A stretch of 64,000 nucleotides of DNA from DASZHJ01 sp035507155 (lineage in GTDB: Bacteria > Pseudomonadota > Alphaproteobacteria > ATCC43930 > CGMCC-115725), in NCBI GenBank assembly GCA_035507155.1, contig DATJOK010000124.1, positions 1-64,000 on the forward strand, given 5' to 3'. Of the stretch, positions 26,450 to 33,128 are shown piece after piece (the stretch's first letter is position 1; each line of letters opens with the position of its first letter). The notes beneath the pieces are model-generated. The model was not told the DNA's origin. It saw nothing but the letters and a program-made list of their open reading frames with translations, and did not search any database. The position numbers were made by a program, and so were the translations under genes.

Positions 26450-27274
26450 TCAGCGATGCAGTCCGGTCCAGCGTTCTGGCCGATAGAGATCGTCCATGTG
26501 GCGAAGGCGCCGCGAGAGCACGCGCATGACCGCGATTGCGAAACTGGGAATGCGCTCCACCAGCGCAAAGAACCGCTGCTCATCGATCTCCACGACTTCC
26601 GTCGCGATCAGCGCATAGACCGTGGCGCTGCGGGGCATTCGCTGCTCGACGAGCCCCATCTCTCCGACGATGCCGCCGACTCCAACGTCCTCGTAGACGA
26701 CGTTGCCGCTCTTGATCCGCAATTCCCCGCTCTTGACGATGTAGAGCGATTGGGCAGGGTCGCCTTCCTTGAACAGCACCTCGCCGGCCTGAAGGGCCCG
26801 GACATTGCGCGCATCGCGAAGCAGGGTGAGCGGATCCGTCGTCTCTTGACGCTCGACCGCGATTTCCGCCTCGGATCGCTCTGCGGCGACGTCCTCGAGC
26901 GCCGGTAGCTCAACGAGCGGCGCGGCCTCGCTCGCGGATGCGGGCGTCTGGTCGGCCATCTGCACGATCGGGCGGTGCTCGACGACGCGAATGCCGATAT
27001 AGCTGTCGCGCCGCCAGCTCACGACCCCGCTGAACGCTCCGAGCGGATCGATCAGCAGGGTTACCGCCGCGTTCTCGGGCACCGCGTGGCCCACCATCAC
27101 CTTGGCGCCACCCGGCGATAGATTGAGGACCCTGCAGGCGACGCGGCCGCTTGGCGTTTCCAGCCAGCCGAGCCAGAAGGAGCGCTTGCGCGCGTGACGG
27201 CGACGCTCGGGCTGGCTGTTGTCCCTGACGACGTAGCTGCCAACCTCGTCCTTGATCACAGCGCCCCTCACCAC
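26450..27274 (-). CDS. PilZ domain fused to cyclic-nucleotide-binding domain
   Basis: A 274-residue cytoplasmic protein. Residues about 20-105 form a PilZ domain with the di-GMP-binding arginines in RRRHARKR and the Asn-x-Ser-x-x-Gly motif NLSPGGA. Residues about 150-262 form a cNMP-binding domain (VLFKEGDPAQSLYIVKSGEL...GEMGLVEQRMPRSATVYA), with no DNA-binding HTH behind it. Such a protein could integrate c-di-GMP with a cyclic mononucleotide or act as a structural scaffold. GTG 27274 or GTG 27259 (preceded by GAGGGG) may be the start. Confidence 0.8.
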   Translation of the reverse strand: MVRGAVIKDEVGSYVVRDNSQPERRRHARKRSFWLGWLETPSGRVACRVLNLSPGGAKVMVGHAVPENAAVTLLIDPLGAFSGVVSWRRDSYIGIRVVEHRPIVQMADQTPASASEAAPLVELPALEDVAAERSEAEIAVERQETTDPLTLLRDARNVRALQAGEVLFKEGDPAQSLYIVKSGELRIKSGNVVYEDVGVGGIVGEMGLVEQRMPRSATVYALIATEVVEIDEQRFFALVERIPSFAIAVMRVLSRRLRHMDDLYRPERWTGLHR

Positions 27275-27546
27275 CCAGGCCAGCGAAACGTCGAAATTGG
27301 GGCGACTACCTCCCCGCCCCGCCGCGTCCGCGTGAGCCTGCTTTAGAGGTTAATCTTGTTGCTTGGGCCGCAAAAGGTAGACCCGGCGCGCCTTATTTTT
27401 CACACAAGATCATTAAAGCCGCGGCGATTACAGGCGGGCCTCGGCGGAATCTTGCGCCTTCGCTAGCGATGATTAACGAGGCGTTAGCCACATCCGGCTC
27501 AAGCTGTCGCCAGTCTTCTTGCGCGTAATTCTGGGTTCGGGACCCC

Positions 27547-27870
27547 ATGGTCGATTTCAGGGACAAGTCGCTGCACCACGACCGGCCAACCGAAGCCGAG
27601 CGGGTGTGGCTGCCGATGCTGCGTCCGGCCACCCGCACCTTCCCGGCGTTCGTGGAGCGCGGAATAAGGAACTCGAGCGGCCGGGTGCGGCGGCGCTCGA
27701 AGGAGATGCGCGGAGACTATCTGGCGATCGCCATCCTCGTCGGCCTGGTGCTGGGGCTCGCGGGCGCCTGCATCTATGGGATCTACTACACCCCTGCCGA
27801 TCCCTGGGCGTTCGACCGGCCGGAGGCGCAGCTGCCGTCGCCGCAACCGCACTCGTCCTATCTTCACTGA
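27547..27870 (+). CDS. Hypothetical single-pass membrane protein, 107 aa
   Basis: The N-terminal half is Arg-rich and soluble; one membrane segment lies at about 57-82 (YLAIAILVGLVLGLAGACIYG); the tail is short and Pro-rich. The clean hydrophobic segment supports a real gene. No family recognised. It converges on the next membrane-protein gene with a 9-bp gap. Confidence 0.5.
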   Translation: MVDFRDKSLHHDRPTEAERVWLPMLRPATRTFPAFVERGIRNSSGRVRRRSKEMRGDYLAIAILVGLVLGLAGACIYGIYYTPADPWAFDRPEAQLPSPQPHSSYLH

Positions 27871-27879
27871 TCGGCGCCG

Positions 27880-28329
27880 CTAGCGCAGCGGCAGACGGTT
27901 CCTGCTCCCGCCTCGATCGATCGACAAGCGGCCGCCGCTTCCCTCCGTGAGCCCGCTGGCACGCCTGCTCGATCGCCGCTCGAGCGAGCCCGAGAGCCAG
28001 CGCGCCTCCGCGCTGCGGCCGATCTCAACCCAGCCCTTGCGGCGATAGCACATCGGCAGCAGCACTGGCGCCCCCACTCCGAAACCCAACCAGATTAGCA
28101 TTCCCAGGAGATCATTTCCTGCCGCGATGCCGACGATCGAGCTCGGCATCAGCATGAGCATCGCGTCGAGCACGGTCAGTATCAGCGCCTCGAGAGGAGC
28201 CTGCTTGCGCCAGTAGTAGGCCGGCCCCAGAAGCAGCGCCCACAGCGCCGCCGATGCGCGCACGCTCTCGGTGCGCTGCAGATAGGGCGAGCGGAAAACG
28301 CGCGGCTCGAAATAGTCGTTCAGCGTCAT
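27880..28329 (-). CDS. Hypothetical membrane protein (possibly DUF2628-like)
   Basis: A 149-residue protein. An N-terminal FRSPYLQRTESV segment precedes a hydrophobic part with three probable helices (ALWALLLGPAYYW, LILTVLDAMLMLMPSS, MLIWLGFGVGAPVLL) and YRRKGWVEIG. The tail is rich in Ser and Arg. The pattern 'large hydrophobic core then a short basic YR-x-KGW' recalls small DUF2628 proteins, but this is uncertain. Confidence 0.5.
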   Translation of the reverse strand: MTLNDYFEPRVFRSPYLQRTESVRASAALWALLLGPAYYWRKQAPLEALILTVLDAMLMLMPSSIVGIAAGNDLLGMLIWLGFGVGAPVLLPMCYRRKGWVEIGRSAEARWLSGSLERRSSRRASGLTEGSGGRLSIDRGGSRNRLPLR

Positions 28330-28526
28330 GGGCGGCAGGCTCCTGGCTCGCAGCAGACCATGAGGCGCCTAACAAATGATGAGCCGCGGCCGTCATCAGC
28401 GTTAATGATTTGCGCTGCCGCCGGCCACCCGATCCAAGCAATGTCCGGGGCATTTTTTCTTTTGTAGATAGGTAGTTAGGGGCTGCCTCCCCATACTAGT
28501 GATGCCACTTTGGAGGAGAGGCAGAC

Positions 28527-28694
28527 ATGATGCGCGTGTTAAGGGGGTTGCGGAGAAGGCGCGGCGCGACGGCGATCGAATACTGTCTGATCGCCGGCAT
28601 GATCGCGCTCGCCATCGTCAGTGGCGCGTCCTCGGTGGGTGCGTCGCTCAACACGTTCTTCGGCAGCGTCGGGACCAAACTGCAGAGCTCCTGA
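28527..28694 (+). CDS. Flp-type IVb pilin, 55 aa
   Basis: Translation gives a short basic leader (MMRVLRGLRRRR), the prepilin peptidase site GATAIEY (Gly, then Glu at +5 and Tyr at +6), and a hydrophobic helix (CLIAGMIALAIVSGA). It ends with a short soluble tail. This is the standard layout of Flp pilins, processed by CpaA/TadV and assembled by the Tad machinery. GGAGGAGAGG lies just upstream of the ATG. A strong hairpin follows the stop. No other tad/cpa gene is in the window, so the pilin is an orphan here. Confidence 0.88.
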   Translation: MMRVLRGLRRRRGATAIEYCLIAGMIALAIVSGASSVGASLNTFFGSVGTKLQSS

Positions 28695-28716
28695 CCTGCC
28701 GTTCGGTTCCTCGCGA

Positions 28717-28755
28717 GGCTGCGGCGGTTCGCCCGCCGCAGCCCTCTTGTCTTGC
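28717..28755 (+). terminator. Probable transcription terminator after the pilin gene
   Basis: An 11-bp perfect stem (GGCTGCGGCGG at 28717-28727 with CCGCCGCAGCC at 28733-28743, loop TTCGC) is followed by the T-rich CTCTTGTCTTG. It would isolate the highly translated pilin from the lipoprotein gene. Confidence 0.55.
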
Positions 28756-28802
28756 GCGGGGAAGGCGTCATAACAGAGGACCAGACAGTCGAAGGTCCTC
28801 CG

Positions 28803-29195
28803 ATGCGCCGTTCCCTTGCGCTTGCTCTCGCGATCCTTGCCAGCGGCTGCGCGCAGAGCGTGCGTGAGCAGCAGGTCGAGGTGATCCCGGCCGGCGCGCC
28901 GATCCAATACGACCAGGATGTGCCGGCCTGCGTCCATCTTTCGCCGGCGGAGCGGCTGGCGTGGCGCGCGCTCCAGGGCGCCGCGATCGGCGTCGGCTTC
29001 GGCGCCGGCATCGGCGCGATCGCCGGCGGCTATGCCGCCGCCGGCAACACGGTTCCGGCGCTCTGGACCGGGGCTGCAGCGGGTGCCGGCGCGGGCGGCG
29101 CCGTCGGCATCGGCGAGGGCGTGCGGGATCTCAAGAACCCGACCGACGACTGCGCCGGAGAGCCGGCGAAGCCCGCCGCCAAGCCGGCGGAGTAG
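28803..29195 (+). CDS. Lipoprotein with glycine-zipper segments
   Basis: A 130-residue protein with a signal peptide and lipobox LASGC (Cys at about residue 17). Two Gly/Ala-rich membrane-like segments follow (about 60-80 and 88-108), of glycine-zipper type. The tail repeats Lys-Pro-Ala-Ala. Likely an outer-membrane lipoprotein. Start at ATG 28803 rather than the in-frame upstream codon at 28752, because the signal peptide begins there. Confidence 0.65.
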   Translation: MRRSLALALAILASGCAQSVREQQVEVIPAGAPIQYDQDVPACVHLSPAERLAWRALQGAAIGVGFGAGIGAIAGGYAAAGNTVPALWTGAAAGAGAGGAVGIGEGVRDLKNPTDDCAGEPAKPAAKPAE

Positions 29196-29204
29196 CCGCC
29201 TCCC

Positions 29205-30335
29205 CTATTGCGCCGCCATGCCGGGAGCCACGCGCGGCCGCGCGAGCTTGGCGCCGGGCCAGAGATCGGCGCGGCTGCGCATGTATTGCGGCGGATAGGC
29301 GGCGGTGCCGCCCAGCGCCTCCGCCGCATGCCAGACCCAGCGGGGATCGTCGAGGAAGCCGCGCGCGAGGGCGACCATGTCGGCCTCGCCCGAGGCGACG
29401 ATGCGTTCCGCCTGATGCGGATCGGCGATCATGCCGACGGCGCGCGTCGCGATCCCTGTCTCGTGCCGCACGCGCTGCGCCAGCGGCACCTGATAGCCGG
29501 GGCCGATGGGGATCGCCGCCTTGAGCGCGATGCCGCCGCTGGAGACGCAGACGTAATCGACGCCGATCGCCTTCAGCTCGCGGGCGAAGACCACCGCGTC
29601 CTCGACGGTGAGGCCGCCCTCGATCCAGTCGCTGCCGGTGATGCGCGCGCCCAGCGGCTTCCCGGCGGGCCAGGCGGCGCGCATCGCCGCGATCACCTCG
29701 AGCGGAAAGCGCATGCGCTTCTCTGGGCTGCCGCCATAGGCGTCGGTGCGGCGATTGGCAAGCGGCGACAGGAACTCGTGCAGGAGATAGCCGTGCGCGC
29801 AATGCGCCTCGACGAGATCGAGGCCGAGGCGCGCCGCGCGCTTCGTCGCGGCGACGAAGGCGTCGCGGATGCGCGCGAGATCCTCGGCCGAGGCCTCCTT
29901 CGGCGTGTGCCAGTTGTCCGCCAGCGCGACCGCCGAGGGCGCCACGGTCGTCCAGGGATCCTGCGCCGGTGGGAGCGGCCCGCCGCCCTCCCAGGGCCGC
30001 TGCGATGACGCCTTGCGCCCGGCATGAGCAAGCTGGATGCCGATTGGCGTGTTGCCCCAGCGCCGCGCCGCCGCCACCGCGCGGCCCAGCGCATATTCCG
30101 TGTTGTCGGAATAGAGGCCGAGGCAGCCGTGGGTGATGCGGCCGATCCGCTCCACCGCCGTCGCCTCGATCATCAGCAGGCCGGCGCCGGAGAGCGCGAG
30201 TTGACTCAGATGCTGCAGATGCCAGTCGTTGGCGGCGCCATCGTCGGCGGAGTACTGGCACATCGGCGCGACCACGACGCGGTTGGCGAGCGTGAGATCG
30301 CGCAGCGCGATCGGCGTGAAAAGCTGGGATGACAT
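29205..30335 (-). CDS. NADH:flavin oxidoreductase, Old Yellow Enzyme family (YqjM-like)
   Basis: A 376-residue FMN-dependent ene-reductase. Recognisable blocks are FTPIALRDLTLANRV, VVAPMCQYSADDG, QLAHAGRKAS, EAHCAHGYLLHEFLSP (active-site His pair) and YGGSPEKRMRFPLEV. The CQYS variant is typical of the YqjM/thermophilic-like class. It reduces alpha,beta-unsaturated carbonyls with NAD(P)H. Natural substrate unknown. Its start is divergent from the rhodanese fusion gene across a 351-bp interval containing the hairpin array. Confidence 0.9.
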   Translation of the reverse strand: MSSQLFTPIALRDLTLANRVVVAPMCQYSADDGAANDWHLQHLSQLALSGAGLLMIEATAVERIGRITHGCLGLYSDNTEYALGRAVAAARRWGNTPIGIQLAHAGRKASSQRPWEGGGPLPPAQDPWTTVAPSAVALADNWHTPKEASAEDLARIRDAFVAATKRAARLGLDLVEAHCAHGYLLHEFLSPLANRRTDAYGGSPEKRMRFPLEVIAAMRAAWPAGKPLGARITGSDWIEGGLTVEDAVVFARELKAIGVDYVCVSSGGIALKAAIPIGPGYQVPLAQRVRHETGIATRAVGMIADPHQAERIVASGEADMVALARGFLDDPRWVWHAAEALGGTAAYPPQYMRSRADLWPGAKLARPRVAPGMAAQ

Positions 30336-30445
30336 GGGAAAGGCTCGCAGGATCGGTGACGGAGACGCGCTACTCTAGCGACGTCACGGAGCCCGACACA
30401 ATCACCGGTGCGTCATGGCTGTAAGGAGATTGGACGCTCACGGGG

Positions 30446-30544
30446 CCCCGCCTGCGGCTTTGGAGGGAAGACACGCAGGCGGGGGAAGACCCAGGAGGTC
30501 TCCGTCTGCCAAGGGGGTTCGGCAGCCGGGGCGGACGAACCGCC
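30446..30544. ncRNA. Candidate structured RNA: four consecutive hairpins
   Basis: Four inverted repeats follow one another. The first is CCCCGCCTGC (30446-30455) with GCAGGCGGGG (30475-30484), a perfect 10-bp stem with a 19-base loop. The second is AGACC (30487-30491) with GGTCT (30497-30501). The third is CTGCC (30506-30510) with GGCAG (30521-30525). The fourth is GGCGG (30530-30534) with CCGCC (30540-30544). On the + strand three loops are G-rich (GGAGGG, CAGGA, GGGGG); on the - strand the same loops are anti-Shine-Dalgarno-like (CCCTCC, TCCTG, CCCCC). No poly-T end was seen on either strand. It could be a small RNA or the leader of the cupin-rhodanese gene. Confidence 0.35.
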
Positions 30545-30686
30545 TGATCCATTAGGTCGCAGTTTCGCAGCACGTACAAATTAAATGATTGTAATGTGTT
30601 AAGTGCATTTTTGCGCGCCGATTCAGTGCTCTGGCGCGGTCCGCGGCGGCGGCTATACTTAACCAACGCCGGGGGAGGAGAAGGCC

Positions 30687-32864
30687 ATGACGGGCTCATT
30701 GATGGATCGCCGCGCGACCGCGGTGGCGGCAGCGATCGCCGAGATCAGAGGCGTGGAATCGCGCCACGGCACGGATCGCTCGGCGCTCGAGGAGATCAAG
30801 CGTGTGGTGATCGGCCTGGCGTCCCAGACCGACCTCTTCCCGGACGAGCATTTCCCGGTTCCGCCGAACGCGCTCGGTGCCATCTATCGGCTCTCCGAGG
30901 ACGCGGATCGCCGCTTCGCTCTCTATGCCTCGGTGGGTGCTCCCGGCCGGGCGCAGCCGCCGCACAACCACACCACCTGGGCGGTGATCTCCGGCGTGCG
31001 CGGCGACGAGCACAACGTGTTCTATGACCGCATCGACAACCGATCGACGCCCGGTACCGGACAGCTCCGCCGGGCGGGCGAGCTCACGGTCAAGCCCGGC
31101 AATGCCTGCGCGCTGATGCCGGACGACTTCCACACCATCGAGGTCGTGGGCGGCAAGCCGGCGCTCCATCTCCACATGTACGGCATGAGCCTCGAGAATC
31201 TGCCGGAGCGCATCACTTTCGCGACGTCCGACGGCGGCGCCTATCACATCTTCCCGGCCAATCCCGACATCGCCGCGCCGCTGGTATCGGCGCGCGAGGT
31301 GAAGGCGATGATCCGCGACGGCGGCGAGCTGGCGCTTCTCGACGTGCGCGAGGGCGGCATCTTCGCCCAGGCGCACCTGCTCTTTGCCGCCTCCCTGCCC
31401 TTGAGCCGTCTCGAGCTCGGCCTCGCCGCGCTGGTGCCGAGGAAGATGACACGCGTGGTGCTGATGGACGATGACGACGGCCTCGCCGAGCGCGCGGCGT
31501 CGCTGATGACGCGATTGGGATATCGCAACCTCGCGGTGCTCGCAGGCGGCGTCAAGGCCTGGAAGCAGGCAGGCTACGAGCTGTTCTCCGGCGTCCATGT
31601 GCCGAGCAAGGCGTTCGGCGAATTCATCGAGCACGAGCAGAAGACGCCGAGCCTCTCGGCCGAGGAGCTCAAGGCGAAGCTCGACGCCGGCGAGAATCTC
31701 GTCATTCTCGACAGCCGGCCGATGGATGAGTACCGGGCGATGAGCATCCCCGGCGGCATCGATTGCCCCGGCGCCGAGCTGGTGCGCTCGGTGCACGACG
31801 TCGCCGACGACCCCGAGACGCTGGTGGTGGTGAACTGCGCTGGCCGGACGCGCAGCATCATCGGCGCGCAATCGCTCATCAACGCCGGCGTGCCCAACAA
31901 GGTGTTGGCGCTCCGCAACGGCACCATGGGCTGGCACTTGGCCGGCCTCACCGTCGAGCGCAACGCCGGGCGCCGCCCGCCGGGACCGACGTCCCAGGGC
32001 CTCGCCAAGGCGCGCGCCGCCGCCGAGCGCGTCGCCGCCCGCGCCGGCGTCCGCGTCATCGACCGCGCGACGCTGGCGCGCTTCCAGGCGGAGAGCGCCC
32101 GCCGCAGCCTCTATCTCCTCGACGTCCGCAGCCCGGAGGAATATCTCGCCGGCCACCTGCCCGGCTCGCGCTCGGCGCCCGGCGGTCAGCTCGTGCAGGC
32201 GACCGATGCCTATGTGGGCACCCTCAACGCCCGGATGGTGCTGGTGGACGATGACGGCATCCGCGCGCTGATGACGGCGTCCTGGCTGCTGCAGCTCGGC
32301 TGGGACGAGATCTACGTGCTCGGCAACGCGCTTGCGGGCATGAGCCTGGAGACCGGCGCCGAGCCGCAGCAGATCCTCGCCGTCGATGCCGCGGCGCCGG
32401 CGATGCTCTCGCCGAGCGAGCTCAAGGCGGCGCTCGATCGCGGCGGCACGCTGGTGCTCGACTTCGCCTCCAGCCTGCAGTTCCGCGACGCCCACATCCC
32501 CGGCGCCTGGTTCGCGATCCGCTCGCGGCTCGCGGCGGCGCTCCCCAAGCTGCCGCGGCACGACCGCATCGTCACGACCTCGCCCGACGGCGTGCTGGCA
32601 AAACTCGCGGCGCTCGATCTCAGCGCGCTCACGAAGGTTCCCGTGCAGGTGCTCGACGGCGGCACCGCCGCCTGGCGCGCGGCGGGATTGCCGATCCTCC
32701 CCGGCGCCGACCAGATGGCAAGCGCCGCCGAGGACGTCTGGTACCGCCCCTACGACCGCGCCCGCGACCAGGAGGCGGCGATGAAGGAGTATCTGAGCTG
32801 GGAGGTTGATCTCGTCCGCCAGATCCAGCGCGACGGCGACACGCGGTTCCGGATCCTGGTCTGA
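30687..32864 (+). CDS. Cysteine-dioxygenase-like cupin fused to four rhodanese domains
   Basis: A 725-residue protein. Residues about 30-190 form a thiol-dioxygenase-type cupin with metal ligands His93 and His95 (PPHNHTTW) and His149 (PDDFHTIE). Four rhodanese modules follow at about 200-300, 320-425, 455-555 and 570-690. Only the second has a catalytic Cys (Cys384 in VVNCAGRTRS); the equivalent positions of the others are Asp or Ser/Pro. Likely role: oxidation of a thiol such as cysteine or 3-mercaptopropionate, or handling of sulfane sulfur, in the cytoplasm. GGAGGAG lies six bases before the ATG. A terminator-like hairpin follows the stop. Confidence 0.85.
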   Translation: MTGSLMDRRATAVAAAIAEIRGVESRHGTDRSALEEIKRVVIGLASQTDLFPDEHFPVPPNALGAIYRLSEDADRRFALYASVGAPGRAQPPHNHTTWAVISGVRGDEHNVFYDRIDNRSTPGTGQLRRAGELTVKPGNACALMPDDFHTIEVVGGKPALHLHMYGMSLENLPERITFATSDGGAYHIFPANPDIAAPLVSAREVKAMIRDGGELALLDVREGGIFAQAHLLFAASLPLSRLELGLAALVPRKMTRVVLMDDDDGLAERAASLMTRLGYRNLAVLAGGVKAWKQAGYELFSGVHVPSKAFGEFIEHEQKTPSLSAEELKAKLDAGENLVILDSRPMDEYRAMSIPGGIDCPGAELVRSVHDVADDPETLVVVNCAGRTRSIIGAQSLINAGVPNKVLALRNGTMGWHLAGLTVERNAGRRPPGPTSQGLAKARAAAERVAARAGVRVIDRATLARFQAESARRSLYLLDVRSPEEYLAGHLPGSRSAPGGQLVQATDAYVGTLNARMVLVDDDGIRALMTASWLLQLGWDEIYVLGNALAGMSLETGAEPQQILAVDAAAPAMLSPSELKAALDRGGTLVLDFASSLQFRDAHIPGAWFAIRSRLAAALPKLPRHDRIVTTSPDGVLAKLAALDLSALTKVPVQVLDGGTAAWRAAGLPILPGADQMASAAEDVWYRPYDRARDQEAAMKEYLSWEVDLVRQIQRDGDTRFRILV

Positions 32865-32895
32865 GACATTCGGCTGCTGCGGCACACCTATTGCG

Positions 32896-32921
32896 GGCGG
32901 GAGCGGCGCCGCCTGTTTTTT
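32896..32921 (+). terminator. Probable intrinsic terminator after the cupin-rhodanese gene
   Basis: GGCGG (32896-32900) pairs with CCGCC (32909-32913), followed by TG and six T residues. It starts 32 bases after the stop codon. Confidence 0.55.
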
Positions 32922-33128
32922 CGCCAGCCCGTCGGACGGCAGGCGGCGCGCCGCCGAGCAGCGGCGCGGAATTCAGGCGTTTTCACTGGCTCCGCAATGG
33001 CACGCGGTTTGCACCCCGCCACGGGCAAGCAGTTTGCGCAGGCGCAGTCTCACCGTCATTGACCCGCATCGCGGCCATCACCGCCGATGGCGCATGATGG
33101 GTCTCGCCGGATCGTTGGAGGTAGAGCG

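Noticed and set aside
28439..28465. T-rich run before the pilin gene considered as a terminator
   Set aside because: No stable stem directly precedes the T run on either strand.
32940..32955. GC palindrome (GGCGGCGCGCCGCC) near 32.9 kb
   Set aside because: Short all-GC palindromes are expected by chance at this base composition, and no gene-control context is apparent.
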